The notes: a model not told the origin generated them from the sequence alone. Numbered from the stretch's first letter, positions 40,189 through 49,646 are shown. The stretch is 64,000 nucleotides of DNA from Magnetospirillum sp. XM-1 (GCF_001511835.1 NZ_LN997849.1:62001-126000), one strand, 5' to 3'. Numbers and translations are program-made.

Positions 40189-40611
40189 ATGGGGATTTCG
40201 AGCGGATGGATGGGTTCCAGGACGAGGGCGCTGGCTGAGGCGACGAAGGCGACCGTTCGGCGGGTACTGGGGTCCGAGGAGGCGAAGGCGGAAGCGGGGA
40301 AGGAGGTTCGGCGCCGTGGCCCTTACGCGAAGCCGCAGGAGAGGCATGCCCGCATGCGGGCGGCTTTCGCCAGGGGCGCTGCCGTGGCCGAGATTGCGGA
40401 AGAGTTCCAGGTATCGCAGGGGACGGTCCATCGCGCGGTCGGCGATGTCATGAGGCAGCGGCGCGCAGCGCGCGACGAGGCCATCCACGGCCTGAAAGGC
40501 CTTGGCTTCTCGCAAGCCTCGATTGCCCAGGTGGTCGGCATGACGGATGCCGGGGTCAGCCTGGCGCTCAAGCGCATGCGTGCGCGGTCAGGCGAGGCGG
40601 TCGGGGCCTAG
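40189..40611 (+). CDS. regulator with two helix-turn-helix segments (140 aa)
   Basis: A basic N-terminal region with RRRGPYAKPQERHARMRAAF precedes the first helix-turn-helix (AVAEIAEEFQVSQGTVHRAV, about 68-87). A second one follows (SQASIAQVVGMTDAGVSLAL, about 107-126). Two DNA-binding units in one small protein suggest binding to a bipartite operator. AGGAGACGACG precedes the ATG and a strong terminator follows. It is a candidate controller of the class B gene run. Confidence 0.75.
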   Translation: MGISSGWMGSRTRALAEATKATVRRVLGSEEAKAEAGKEVRRRGPYAKPQERHARMRAAFARGAAVAEIAEEFQVSQGTVHRAVGDVMRQRRAARDEAIHGLKGLGFSQASIAQVVGMTDAGVSLALKRMRARSGEAVGA

Positions 40612-40646
40612 GGCCGGCCAAGCGCAATCCCGGAATCGATGCGGCG

Positions 40647-40673
40647 AGCCGGCTCCTTCGGGGGCCGGCTTTT
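40647..40673 (+). terminator. rho-independent terminator
   Basis: AGCCGGCTCC-ttcg-GGGGCCGGCT, a 10-bp stem with one G-T pair and a UUCG loop, is followed by TTTTG. It closes the plus-strand gene run. Confidence 0.8.
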
Positions 40674-40740
40674 GTCGTGCCATGCCCCAAGCCCGAGGGA
40701 ATCCTCGCGCGCACGCGCGTACCGCCTGCGCAAAGAAGAA

Positions 40741-40762
40741 GCGGGACCCCGAGGGATCCCGC
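40741..40762 (-). terminator. rho-independent terminator of the lipoprotein gene
   Basis: GCGGGA/TCCCGC stem; on the minus strand it is followed by TTCTTCTTTG. It lies 26 bases after the stop at 40789. Confidence 0.6.
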
Positions 40763-40788
40763 TCTCCGGACTCGACGGCAAGTCCTTT

Positions 40789-41289
40789 TCAGAAGTTCCA
40801 GGTCGAGCCGTTGTCGGCGGTGCAGGCCGTTCCTTGGCTCTGGGTGCCGCCGCCCTTGGCCTCGAAGGTCTGGAGCTGGTAGGTGCGGCAGACGGAGTTC
40901 TGCGGCGCGTTCTGCGGCGTCTGCACCTGCGGGCCGGCGACGAAGGTCATCCTGCTGCCGGTGCTGGACTGCCAGCTGTTCGACTGTCCGGGCTGGAGCT
41001 GGGACAGCGAGCGATCGGCGTAGGCCTTGTCGGCGCGATCGAGCGAGGCGCCGATCTGATTGCCGAGATAGCCGCCGATGGCGACGCCGGCGGCCGTGCC
41101 GATGAGCTTGCCGTTGCCGCCGCCGAACATCGAGCCTCCCAGCCCTCCGAGGGCGGCGCCGATGCCGGTGCCGATGGTCTGCTTGTCGAGCTGGAATCCG
41201 CCCTGGCCGTTGGCGCCCGGCATTCCGGCGCAGGCAGAGAGGGAAGCGGACAGCGCGAGCGCGGCCGCGATGGCGGTGAACTTCTTCAT
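40789..41289 (-). CDS. outer-membrane lipoprotein with glycine-zipper (17 kDa antigen-like)
   Basis: Residues 1-20 are a lipoprotein signal peptide with lipobox LSAC (Cys20). A glycine-rich hydrophobic repeat (TIGTGIGAALGGLGGSMFGG then GKLIGTAAGVAIGGYLGNQ, about 42-85) is the glycine-zipper 2TM motif of Rickettsia 17 kDa surface antigen-like proteins. The C-terminal half (about 100-166) is polar with two cysteines. The family is common in alphaproteobacterial outer membranes. Confidence 0.85.
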   Translation of the reverse strand: MKKFTAIAAALALSASLSACAGMPGANGQGGFQLDKQTIGTGIGAALGGLGGSMFGGGNGKLIGTAAGVAIGGYLGNQIGASLDRADKAYADRSLSQLQPGQSNSWQSSTGSRMTFVAGPQVQTPQNAPQNSVCRTYQLQTFEAKGGGTQSQGTACTADNGSTWNF

Positions 41290-41577
41290 GCGGGGTCCTC
41301 CGTGTGCGGGCATTGGCCCGAGCCGGCACGATTGCCCGGCACGGAGAATCTGGGTCCGGAAGGAGTCGTCGGGTTCGGATGCGGCAGCCGCTTGCATCCG
41401 GGCGCATGATCGCAGCAGTGGAGCGGCTTTCCGGGAATTTCGATCAGAGCGGCTTATAGGAGCTTGCCGGATTCCCGGGATCGCTCCATATCCTGATCGA
41501 GGCATGGCGGAGCAACCCCAGCCTCCACGATGAAGAGGGCGAACGCCCCGCACCTGGCAAGGCTTCTGGAGGCCATC

Positions 41578-42657
41578 ATGGCAATCGTTCCGACGCTCGA
41601 CGTGCGCGCGCTCCGCGCCGCCCTGCCCTTGAAGGAGGACCATCACCTCCTCGGGTGGCTCGACCTGCATGCCCGTCTGGTCCTCTCCCCGGATGGGGCC
41701 GTCGTCGTGTCCCAGCGGGAACTGGCCGACGACTGGCGCCGTCCCGAGACGACGGTCCGCCGCTTCCTCGCCCGGCTGTCCGAAGCGGGCTGGATCTCCC
41801 TGGCGTCCTCCGGCCGCCGGGCCGTCATCCGTCTGGCTTCTCCTCCCTGCTTCGTCATCGGGCAGGATGCGGGGAAGGCGGCGGTTGATCCGTTCTTCGC
41901 CTCGATCGCCGAGACCCCCCGGCCCCCAGCCCCCGCGGTTCCCGTGGCTGCGGCGGCGCCGCTGGATCCGGACGAGGCGTTCGCCCAGGCGGCCATCAAC
42001 GGCGTCGGCGAAATCCCCCGCGTCGTCCCGCCGGCGCCTCCCGTGGTCGCGCCGCGCCGCTCCGTCGTGAAGCAGGTTGCCCCGCAGCAGCAGAACCTGT
42101 TCGGCCTGGACGAGCTTTCCGGCATGGCCGCGAAGCCCATGCCGGAGGTGTCCATTCCCGCTGCGGCCGAGGAAGCGGCCCCGAAGAGGAAGCGGAAGGG
42201 CCAGGCCAAGCCTCCGGTCGATCCGGAGAAGAGGATCTTCGTCGAGGACACGGCCGCCCTGCTCCATGAAGAGCACCGCACCGACAAGGGGGTGGCGCTC
42301 CGGCGCCTCTACCACCTGCTGTCGCCGGCCTGCGGCTTCGGCATGAAGGATGTCGAGGCGGCGATCGAGGTCATGCGCCTGCGGGACGCGGAGGAGATCC
42401 CGCTCGAGAATCCGCTGTCCTTCATCGAATGGGCGCTGAAGAAGCCCGAGGAAGCCGCGGCCTACGCGGACAAGCTCATGGGGGTCGGAGCGCCGGCCGC
42501 TTCGCCGCAGGCCTCGGTCCGCAGGCTCCGCTCATTGCCCGCGACCACCGCCAGGATGGTGACCACGGCCGAGGAGATGGGCGTCACGGCGGGCATGGCG
42601 GCGGCCATCCAGCGCAATGCCGATCTCGCCAACAGCCATTACAAGTTCGCGGTCTGA
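41578..42657 (+). CDS. winged-helix replication protein upstream of DnaB
   Basis: The start at 41578 follows GGAGG by six bases; an ATG at 41530 is in frame but has no binding site. Residues about 35-90 form a winged helix (VVSQRELADDWRRPETTVRR then FLARLSEAGWISL). A long proline/alanine linker follows. A C-terminal domain of about 130 residues carries a basic stretch (KRKRKGQAKPPVD) and RLYHLLSPACGFG. Its position ten bases before the helicase gene suggests an origin-recognition or helicase-loading role, as for phage O-like proteins. Confidence 0.7.
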   Translation: MAIVPTLDVRALRAALPLKEDHHLLGWLDLHARLVLSPDGAVVVSQRELADDWRRPETTVRRFLARLSEAGWISLASSGRRAVIRLASPPCFVIGQDAGKAAVDPFFASIAETPRPPAPAVPVAAAAPLDPDEAFAQAAINGVGEIPRVVPPAPPVVAPRRSVVKQVAPQQQNLFGLDELSGMAAKPMPEVSIPAAAEEAAPKRKRKGQAKPPVDPEKRIFVEDTAALLHEEHRTDKGVALRRLYHLLSPACGFGMKDVEAAIEVMRLRDAEEIPLENPLSFIEWALKKPEEAAAYADKLMGVGAPAASPQASVRRLRSLPATTARMVTTAEEMGVTAGMAAAIQRNADLANSHYKFAV

Positions 42658-42667
42658 GGAGGGCATC

Positions 42668-44041
42668 ATGACCATGCGCACCGCTGCTTCCGTCCGTTCC
42701 CTGCCGGGCCGCGCGCCTTCGTCGGCGCTGCTGAATGTCCCGATGCCGTCCGACACCGATCTCGAGGCGTTCGTTCTCGGCGGCCTGCTGTCCTCATCCG
42801 CCAGCGAGGCGAAGAAGCATGTGCTCGCGCTCGACGAGACCTGCTTCTCGGATGGCGTCCTGCGCCGGCTCTATTCCGCCGCCCTCTCGGTGGTGATGAA
42901 GGGCCGGGATCCGTCGCCGCAGGTGGTCGGCTTCGAGCTGGGCCGCGATGCCCTCGAGGCCTTCGGCGGATCGGCCTTCCTCGGCGATCTGGCCTCGCGC
43001 GGCGAAGGCTCGGCCTCCTGCATGGCCGAAGCCATCGGTTCCCTGCGTTCGGCGGCGAACCGCCGCGAGGCCATCTCGGCGGCGCTGGAGCTCATCGCCG
43101 CCGCTTCGAACGAGGAATGCGCTCCCGAGGAGGCCATGTCGACCTGCTTCCGCAGGCTGCGCGCCGGCATGGCCCAGGGCGGCACCGGCCTGATGCGGAC
43201 CAAGCGGGAGGTGGCCGCGACGGCGATCGATGAGCGGCTGGCCTGCGGAGCGGCGATCACCACGGGAATCGTCGAGCTCGACAAGCTCATCCTCGGCGGT
43301 ATCCGCCCCAGGACCTTCGTGGTCATCGAATCGTCCTACGGCCTCGGCAAGTCGGCTCTGCTGGCCACCGTCTCGGACAACATCAACCTTCAGGGCGTGA
43401 AGACCCTCTACATCACGCTGGAAAGCACGGCGGAAGAGCTCGAGATGCGCATGGTCGCGCGGCGCATGAACCTCCGCATGGCCTGGACCTTCGACGAGTC
43501 CCACGAGGGCTTCGCCATGATGCGGGCCAACCGCGACGCCTATGTCGAGCAGGTGCCCGACAACGTGGTGTATCTCGAGCTGCGCAATCCGACGGTCGAT
43601 ACGCTGCACCGGGAGATCCTGCGGGCGAAGCACCGCTACGGCATCCAGGTGGTGATCCTCGATTACGTCCAGTGCATCGGCGGCATGGAGAAGGGCATCC
43701 GCGAGGAGACCTTCTGGTTCGGCGTGGGCCGGGCCCTGCGCGACATCGCCAAGGAGGAGGATCTGGCCATCCTCGCGGCGGCGCAGGACGACAAGCGCAC
43801 GGCGGTCGCCCTGCGGCAGAGCTCCTCGCTGCTGCTGGTCATGGAGCGCGACATCAACGACGACGCCGTGCATTTCCATGTCGAGAAGACGAACGATTCG
43901 CCCTATGGGCGGACGGACCGCGGAACCCATGCGCCGATCATCCTCGATCCGGCCGGGCCGCATGTGCGCGACGCGCGGGGCGAGGACATCACCACGAGGA
44001 TCCAGCGGGATCTCGAGCGTGGCGTGGAGCCGCAGGAATGA
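42668..44041 (+). CDS. dnaB: DnaB-family replicative helicase
   Basis: The 457 residues contain the DnaB N-terminal helical domain (about 27-125; SDTDLEAFVLGGLLSSSA), a linker and the RecA-type motor: Walker A SSYGLGKSALL (about 222-232), Walker B VVILDYVQCI (about 327-336), an arginine-finger-like end and the characteristic DNINLQGVKTLYITLE. It forms a hexamer that unwinds the plasmid fork. GAGGAGGG precedes the ATG. The following gene overlaps its stop. A paralog lacking Walker A is encoded at 2485. Confidence 0.92.
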   Translation: MTMRTAASVRSLPGRAPSSALLNVPMPSDTDLEAFVLGGLLSSSASEAKKHVLALDETCFSDGVLRRLYSAALSVVMKGRDPSPQVVGFELGRDALEAFGGSAFLGDLASRGEGSASCMAEAIGSLRSAANRREAISAALELIAAASNEECAPEEAMSTCFRRLRAGMAQGGTGLMRTKREVAATAIDERLACGAAITTGIVELDKLILGGIRPRTFVVIESSYGLGKSALLATVSDNINLQGVKTLYITLESTAEELEMRMVARRMNLRMAWTFDESHEGFAMMRANRDAYVEQVPDNVVYLELRNPTVDTLHREILRAKHRYGIQVVILDYVQCIGGMEKGIREETFWFGVGRALRDIAKEEDLAILAAAQDDKRTAVALRQSSSLLLVMERDINDDAVHFHVEKTNDSPYGRTDRGTHAPIILDPAGPHVRDARGEDITTRIQRDLERGVEPQE

Positions 44042-45495
44042 GCGGACGAAGGATGGAGGCGGCGATGGGCGACGCGATGAAGGGCATCGGCTGGGGCACC
44101 GGAGAGGGGAAGGAGGATTATGGCTTCCTGCATGCGCTCCGGACGGCCTTGAAGGCCTCGAAGGGATCGGTCAAGCGGAAGAACCCTCCGAGGACCTATT
44201 CCGACATCCTCGGAGAGATGGCCCGTCGTCCGGGCTTCTTCCCCCATGTCGATGCGCCCGCGGCGCCGATCCATGTCTTCGGGATGACGGCGGACGAGCT
44301 CGAGAAGGAGCTGGACGCGTGGTATGCGACGCCGATCGAGATCGAGGGCCAGGGCTTCGCGAAGGGCAAGCGCCATCTCCGCCGCCCTGATTCGACGATG
44401 ACTCGCCTCTTCTCCGCCGTCGTCTCCTATCCGGTGCCGATCGCCGCGATGACGGCGGCGGATTCCGAGCTGGCCGGCATCTACTTCGGCCTTGCGGATG
44501 GGTTCATGGGCCGTCTGCTCGGCGAGGATCTCCGGTCGGTCTATGAGCACCGGGACGAGGAATACCTGCACCGGCACTACCAGGGCTTCTCCAAGGACCC
44601 TTCGGTGGAGCTGCATCCGTGCTACCGGGCGAAGAGGGCGGCCAGCGGTCGCGGCATTCCGGGCCGCATCGGCAATCAGGCGTTCGTCCGGGCCGGAAAG
44701 GAGCTGCAGTACGCGTTCTGGCTGGAGGTGTCGGCCCCTTGCGGCTTCGCGCATCGCGACAACACGAAGGTTTCGCGCCGTCTTCCGCTGGCCGCCGTCC
44801 GCCAGATCAAGCGGTATCGCCAGATGGCGGCCGACGCTCTCGCGGCCGGTGTTCCGGCGACCGTGGAGAACGCCTCCCTGCGCGAACGCGTCGAGGCTCT
44901 GATGCAGCAGGCGGCGCGTCAGTCCGCCGCGCGTTCGGCGGTGGAGACGGAGCTGGCGGCGAGCCGCGATTCCGTCCAGGCCCTTTCGGCCCGGGTCGAG
45001 GAGATCGAGCGGACCGGTGCGGAGGCGGCCAGCCGCTGGGAGAACGAGAAGCGGCTCCGCGAGGACGCCGAGGCCAAATGGGACGGCGAACGCGCCAACC
45101 GCAGGGACGCCGCGAGGCGGGCCTTGGAGGAGAAGGCGTCCAGGGAAGCCGCGGAGGATCAGCTGGAGACGGCGAGGGCCGCGCGCGAGTCGGACAGGGC
45201 CGCGGCGGCCATGCTGCAGGATCGGATCGAGGCGCTGGAGGCCATGCTGGCGGATCGGGACGGGACGATCGCCTGGCTCCGCCGCTTCGCGCCCTCCGGC
45301 GGTTCCGATGGAGCGGATGGCGGCCCGGCGCCGGCGGCTTCGGACGCCCTGCTCGATGTCCAGCGTCCGGAAAGCGGCCGCTACATCCGGCCTGCGGCGA
45401 GGAACATCCTGGAAGCCGGATCGTCCTACCCCCCTCTCCCCCCTCGCAATCGGCGGCGCGGCGACGAAGGGGGAGGAGAGGCGGTATCCAGGTAG
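44038..45495 (+). CDS. hypothetical protein with C-terminal coiled coil (485 aa)
   Basis: The ATG overlaps the helicase stop (ATGA); GGAG lies eight bases upstream. A second good start is 44065 (GGAGG five bases before). The N-terminal half has an aromatic core (HVFGMTADELEKELDAWYAT, EEYLHRHYQGF). About 290-430 form a long coiled coil rich in glutamate, arginine and alanine. The end is proline-rich and basic. Cotranscription with the helicase suggests a replication or partition link, but no family was recognised. Confidence 0.65.
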   Translation: MSGRRMEAAMGDAMKGIGWGTGEGKEDYGFLHALRTALKASKGSVKRKNPPRTYSDILGEMARRPGFFPHVDAPAAPIHVFGMTADELEKELDAWYATPIEIEGQGFAKGKRHLRRPDSTMTRLFSAVVSYPVPIAAMTAADSELAGIYFGLADGFMGRLLGEDLRSVYEHRDEEYLHRHYQGFSKDPSVELHPCYRAKRAASGRGIPGRIGNQAFVRAGKELQYAFWLEVSAPCGFAHRDNTKVSRRLPLAAVRQIKRYRQMAADALAAGVPATVENASLRERVEALMQQAARQSAARSAVETELAASRDSVQALSARVEEIERTGAEAASRWENEKRLREDAEAKWDGERANRRDAARRALEEKASREAAEDQLETARAARESDRAAAAMLQDRIEALEAMLADRDGTIAWLRRFAPSGGSDGADGGPAPAASDALLDVQRPESGRYIRPAARNILEAGSSYPPLPPRNRRRGDEGGGEAVSR

Positions 45496-45499
45496 GGCA

Positions 45500-46168
45500 T
45501 CAGGGGAGCCGCAGGCGTCCGAGCTTGCGGATCCAGGGCCTTTCGTTGGTGATGCACGGGCGCCCGATGGTCGCCAGCTCGGCGTGCAGGGCCGGCTCGT
45601 GGTGCCGGAGGATGGCATCGACGGCCCGATCGTTCAGGATGTCGGCCGCGAGATCCGCGAGATCCTCATCGGCTTCCGGCCTGCCCTTCGCCGGGGTGGG
45701 AAGTCCGCGCTTCGCCCGGGCGTCCGCCGCATCCAGCTTCGCGTCGGTCCAGCGCATCCGCCAGAGGGCGCATCGGGCCTTGGGATCGGTTTCCGCGAGG
45801 ATGATCAGGAATCCACGGGCGGCGGCGTCCTCTTCGAGCGCGATGCCGTTCGGCGTCATGATGGGCTGGAGGGGCATGATGCCGTGGCCTTCCAGCGCGC
45901 GCGACAGGATCGGGATCGCCTTGTCTCGGATGCCGGGAGCCATCCCCTCGCCGAAGCTCATGGCGGCGGCATCGGCTCCATCCTCGTCGAGCGCCTTGGC
46001 GAGGTCGAAGCAGGCATCGACGATGGCGCCGATTTCCGAATCCTCGGGAAGATCCCTGACGGCCCGCGCGAGCGTGCGGATGCGGTCCCTGTTCCTCGGC
46101 GAGGGCGGAACGGCTCCGGGCAGCGGGAACTCTTCCCAGTCCAGATCGACGGCGTGGAGATATGTCAT
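45500..46168 (-). CDS. hypothetical helical protein (222 aa)
   Basis: AGAAGGAAA precedes the ATG at 46168. The product is acidic and helical, with a mid-section GHGIMPLQPIMTPNGIALEE and a basic C-terminus (RPWIRKLGRLRLP). It converges with 44038 (stops four bases apart) and is divergent from 46293, with a box for each direction between. No family was recognised. Confidence 0.6.
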   Translation of the reverse strand: MTYLHAVDLDWEEFPLPGAVPPSPRNRDRIRTLARAVRDLPEDSEIGAIVDACFDLAKALDEDGADAAAMSFGEGMAPGIRDKAIPILSRALEGHGIMPLQPIMTPNGIALEEDAAARGFLIILAETDPKARCALWRMRWTDAKLDAADARAKRGLPTPAKGRPEADEDLADLAADILNDRAVDAILRHHEPALHAELATIGRPCITNERPWIRKLGRLRLP

Positions 46169-46227
46169 GCGCGGTTTCCTTCTCTTCGGTGCCGGGCCGT
46201 CGTCCGGCGGGTCGGTCTCTCCAAAGG

Positions 46228-46267
46228 GGAGATGGGGCCGGGAAGGGGTCGATCGGGACACATGTTC
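46228..46267. promoter_or_regulatory. divergent pair of promoter-like boxes
   Basis: The minus strand carries CCCCATCTCC (46228-46237), 59 bases from the start at 46168. The plus strand carries CACATGTTC (46259-46267), 25 bases from the start at 46293, in the same GGGACACATGTTC context as 17003. Confidence 0.4.
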
Positions 46268-46292
46268 TCCGGGAACCGAAGTGGAGGTCGGC

Positions 46293-46526
46293 ATGGAACC
46301 GGGAGACGCGTTGGCCATGGCGGGCGTTCTGGCCGCGGCGTTCGCCATCGTGCGGATCGGCGGCCTCGCGCTGCTCGGCTTCGCAGGCTGGGCGGCGGCG
46401 TCCTGGGCGCTTCTGCAGGCGGGATGGATGCAGGTGCTGGCCTGCTGGATCGCCGTGCCGGCGGCCTGCGCCCTGATCGACGGTGCGCTTTGGGCTTTCC
46501 GCCGTCCGAGGATCAGCCGAACCTGA
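46293..46526 (+). CDS. small membrane protein (77 aa)
   Basis: GTGGAGG precedes the ATG. Two or three hydrophobic segments fill the protein (about 8-25, 28-45 and 48-68), ending in a basic RRPRISRT tail. Its 3' end overlaps that of the oppositely oriented EAL gene by 14 bases. No family was recognised. Confidence 0.55.
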   Translation: MEPGDALAMAGVLAAAFAIVRIGGLALLGFAGWAAASWALLQAGWMQVLACWIAVPAACALIDGALWAFRRPRISRT

Positions 46527-47325
46527 CCAGAGCGGCGTCCAGGGCCTCGGGCTTGTGGAAGCGGTAGCCCTGGGCAATGGGGATGCCATGCTCGCGGCAC
46601 CAGGCGAGGTGGGTCTCGGTCTCGATGCCTTCGGCCACGATGTGCTCGATTCCGTATTGGCGGGCGATGTGCCTGGCATGCCTGAAGGCCCGTCCGGCCT
46701 TCTTCTTCGAGGAGGAGTGATCGTCGCCGAAGAGGACGCCGCGATCGAGCTTGATGCTCTGGACCGGCAGGGCATGGATGCGGCGGAGATCCTCCCCGCC
46801 TCCTTCGTAGCTTTCCCCGAAGCCTGCATCGTCCAGCGCCATGCGGATGCCCTTCTCGGCGAAGGGAGCGAGGATGGCCGCGATGCGATGGGGATCGCCG
46901 ATGCGGTCGCGCTCCGTGATTTCCAGTTCGATCGCCCTCTCGTCCGGCGCCCTCTCCTCGATGAGCCGGAGCATGGCTTCGGGGAGGTCCTCGATGATCA
47001 GGTCGGTCTCATCGATGTTGATGGCGACTGGTACCGGCTGCCTCCTCATGCGGAGCTCCCTGGAGATGACCAGGGCACGGCATGTCATGATCTCGGCGAA
47101 ATCGAGCCGTGTCCCGGCCTCCCGCTCCTTCACCCTGTCGATGATGCTCATCGGTCCGACAAGGCCGGAGGAATCGGAGCCGCGCAGAAGCAGCTCGAAG
47201 GAGTCGAGGCGGGCGTCTCCGATGCGGACCTTGGCCTGCAGGTGGAAGTCGAGCATTTCGAGCCCGAGCGACCGCGCGAGGGCCTGGCGGTTCCTTTCGT
47301 CGAGGGCGGCGAGTCGATCGGGCAT
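46513..47325 (-). CDS. EAL-domain cyclic-di-GMP phosphodiesterase
   Basis: The 270-residue protein is an EAL domain alone. It has FELLLR (43-48, the EAL motif as ELL), NID (substrate site asparagine), ELEITE, ALDDAGFG (the DDFG equivalent), IKLDR with the catalytic lysine, VAEGIET and QGYRFHKP. All main metal and catalytic residues appear present, so hydrolysis of cyclic-di-GMP is likely. GGGAGGG precedes the ATG. It is next to the adhesin secretion genes, and cyclic-di-GMP commonly controls such adhesins. Confidence 0.88.
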   Translation of the reverse strand: MPDRLAALDERNRQALARSLGLEMLDFHLQAKVRIGDARLDSFELLLRGSDSSGLVGPMSIIDRVKEREAGTRLDFAEIMTCRALVISRELRMRRQPVPVAINIDETDLIIEDLPEAMLRLIEERAPDERAIELEITERDRIGDPHRIAAILAPFAEKGIRMALDDAGFGESYEGGGEDLRRIHALPVQSIKLDRGVLFGDDHSSSKKKAGRAFRHARHIARQYGIEHIVAEGIETETHLAWCREHGIPIAQGYRFHKPEALDAALVRFG

Positions 47326-47418
47326 GCTTGCGGCCCTCCCCTGTCGTTGCGTCGACGGGGAGTTGGGTCGCGTGTCTTTGACGATCGTTAGATCGGCCGT
47401 CCGATCCGATCTCCGCCG

Positions 47419-47428
47419 CCCCATTTCC
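47419..47428 (+). promoter_or_regulatory. promoter-like box CCCCATTTCC
   Basis: Box 44 bases upstream of the secretion permease start and divergent from the EAL gene. Confidence 0.35.
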
Positions 47429-47472
47429 TCCACCACGGGCGACATGGCCCGGCACGGGATGGGGAGGGGTGC

Positions 47473-48330
47473 ATGTTCGGCGAGATCTGGGGAAGGCTGG
47501 CGGGAAGCCCGGGAACGTTCGGGAAGTCCATCTTCGCCACGGCCATCATGTGGATGCTGGATCTGGCGGGTGCGGCCTATGTGTCGCTGGCGTTCAAGCG
47601 GTTCGGCGAAGCGGGCTACGCTTCGGGGATCCTGGTGCTTACCGGCTTCCTGCTCGCCTTCGGCCTGTTCCGCTTCCTGCTCTCGGATCTGCGTCAGGCG
47701 CTGCTGGCCCTGGCCTTCGCTTCCGGGCCGGAAGGCGACATCGCCCTGCTGCGGGCCTGCGCGGCTGGCTCTCCTGCCCAGCGGTCGGCCCGCATGAATG
47801 TGGCCCGCATGGTGTCGGGCGCGTTCTCGGCGGGATCCGTGGCGGCGCTGCTGGATCTGCCCTTCGCCGTCCTGTTCCTGGCCCCGATCTTCGTCGTCGC
47901 CGGTACCGCCACCGGCACGGCCTGCTCCGCCGTAGTTGCGCTGGCGGTCGTGGTGCTGCTGCTCGCTTCGGCCCGCTCGCGCCGCCTCAATCGCGATCTC
48001 GTGGCGGCCGAGGGGCGCCTCGCCAAGGCCCAGGATGAAGCGGAAGCCGCGGCGCTGGCCGTCGATGCCCATGCGCGGCGGATGCATGCGGAGCGGGCCG
48101 CCGGCACGGATCGGGGCATCGGGCTGCTGTTCTCGACGCTGATGCTGGGCGCGGCCATCGCCTCCGGCCCGCTGCTCGGCGATGCGCTGGCCATCCCGCA
48201 GAACCTCATCGTCGCCAACATCCTGGCGGCCCGCTCGGTCGGCGCGGTCATCCAGGCGATCGGGGCGATGTCCCGCATGGCGGCCGCCATGCCGGCGAAG
48301 CAGGCCCTCGATGCCGAGCTTTCGGCTTGA
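47473..48330 (+). CDS. type I secretion ABC permease domain without ATPase
   Basis: The 285 residues correspond to the transmembrane half of PrtD/HlyB-like exporters, with six hydrophobic segments. The characteristic stretch VAALLDLPFAVLFLAPIFVV matches the LLDLPWxPLF region of these transporters. A coiled cytoplasmic helix (ARRMHAERAAGTDRGIGLLF) precedes the last pair. No Walker A, signature or Walker B motif follows; the frame ends after the last membrane helix. It must work with an ATPase encoded elsewhere, or it is a remnant. It is followed by the HlyD-like gene after 26 bases. Confidence 0.75.
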   Translation: MFGEIWGRLAGSPGTFGKSIFATAIMWMLDLAGAAYVSLAFKRFGEAGYASGILVLTGFLLAFGLFRFLLSDLRQALLALAFASGPEGDIALLRACAAGSPAQRSARMNVARMVSGAFSAGSVAALLDLPFAVLFLAPIFVVAGTATGTACSAVVALAVVVLLLASARSRRLNRDLVAAEGRLAKAQDEAEAAALAVDAHARRMHAERAAGTDRGIGLLFSTLMLGAAIASGPLLGDALAIPQNLIVANILAARSVGAVIQAIGAMSRMAAAMPAKQALDAELSA

Positions 48331-48356
48331 ACAACGGATCGGACAGGGAGACGGAT

Positions 48357-49625
48357 ATGACCGCCATCGCACGCATCGGCACGGAGCTCATCGCCATCGA
48401 GGAGAAGCGCGTCCGCGCCGGCTGGATCCTCTCGGTCGCTTCGGCCGCCATCCTCGCGGGAGGAATCGTCGCAGCCGACCATACGCCATGGGATGCTTCG
48501 GCCACGGCTCAGGGGGTCGTCGTCGCGCCGTCCCGCGTCCAGGCTGTCGGCTCCGCCGAAGGCGGGCTGGTCTCGCGGGTGCTGGTGCGCCCCTCGGACC
48601 GCGTCGAGGCCGGACAGCCCATCCTCGAGCTGGATTCCTCGCTGCCGGCCGCCGATGTCGAGAGGCTGTCCTATGCGTCGGATGCGGCGCGGGCCGATGT
48701 GCTGCGCCTCGAAGCCGAGATGGCGGGCAAGGAACCGCTGCTCGATGGCCTGCCCGACGGCATCGCCCGCTCGGCCCGTGCGGCCTGGGAGCTTCGGGCT
48801 TCCCGCCGCCGGGATGAGCTGGCCGCGAAGGAGGCCGAAACGGCCGCCCAAACGGCTCCGCTGGCGGCCTACCGCCAGTCGCTCGATGCGGGGCTGTCCG
48901 TTCTCCGCCGTCTCGAGGAAGGCGCGTCCATGGGCGTGATCCCGAGGAACCGCGCCGACGATCAGCGCCGCCAGGTCGAGGATTTGCGCGGACGGCTCGC
49001 CAAGGGCGAATCGGATGCCAAGGCGGCCGCTCTTCAGCTCTCCGTCCTGCGCAGCGCGCAGATGGAGGCTGCGTCGAAGGATCTGGCGGAGGCCCGGGGC
49101 CGCTTCCATGAAGCCGAGCAGCAGCTCCGCAAGGCCCGCGAACAGGATCGGCGCACGGTGCTGCGTTCTCCGGTGTCCGGCCGCATCAAGACCCTCGCTG
49201 CGGCGGGGCCCGGGCTTGCGGTCAAGCCGGGCGAGCAGCTCGCCGAGATCGTCGAGGAAGGAGGCGAGCTGCGGGTCGAGGCCCGGGTGGCCGCCTCCGA
49301 GCGAGGGCATCTGAAGGTCGGCGGACCGGTCCGCATCGTGCTGGCGGGGGACGATGGCAGCCATGAGGGCATCGAAGGACGCCTGCTGTCGATCGCCCCG
49401 GACTCCCAGGCGGACCAGACGGGGCGCCGCACCTTCGCCGTGGAAGCCTCCATCGGCCCCACTTCCGGCCCCACTTCCTTCCCCGGAAGGGCGGGAGGTC
49501 CGTCCTATCCGCTGAGCAGCGGGGTCGAGGTGCTGGTGTTCCAGACCTACGGCGAACGCTCGCTTCTGGGCTTCCTAGCAGGCCCCCTGCTTGGCCAGAA
49601 GGCGATTTGGAACGAAGGCCGCTGA
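48357..49625 (+). CDS. HlyD-family membrane fusion protein of type I secretion
   Basis: The ATG at 48357 has AGGGAG six bases upstream. A membrane anchor (about 23-41) is followed by the lipoyl half-motif (VAPSRVQAVGSAEGGLVSRV, about 58-77), a long alpha-helical hairpin (about 105-255), the second lipoyl half (RSPVSGRIKTLAAAGPGLAV) and a beta-barrel ending with the typical GxxVEVxxxTYGERSLLGFL. It links the inner-membrane exporter to an outer-membrane channel. The 422-residue length fits PrtE/HlyD. Confidence 0.88.
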   Translation: MTAIARIGTELIAIEEKRVRAGWILSVASAAILAGGIVAADHTPWDASATAQGVVVAPSRVQAVGSAEGGLVSRVLVRPSDRVEAGQPILELDSSLPAADVERLSYASDAARADVLRLEAEMAGKEPLLDGLPDGIARSARAAWELRASRRRDELAAKEAETAAQTAPLAAYRQSLDAGLSVLRRLEEGASMGVIPRNRADDQRRQVEDLRGRLAKGESDAKAAALQLSVLRSAQMEAASKDLAEARGRFHEAEQQLRKAREQDRRTVLRSPVSGRIKTLAAAGPGLAVKPGEQLAEIVEEGGELRVEARVAASERGHLKVGGPVRIVLAGDDGSHEGIEGRLLSIAPDSQADQTGRRTFAVEASIGPTSGPTSFPGRAGGPSYPLSSGVEVLVFQTYGERSLLGFLAGPLLGQKAIWNEGR

Positions 49626-49646
49626 GCCGCAACGAGGAGACTTGGC

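Noticed and set aside
41530..41577. Longer start for the winged-helix replication protein
   Set aside because: No ribosome binding site precedes ATG 41530, whereas GGAGG lies six bases before ATG 41578.
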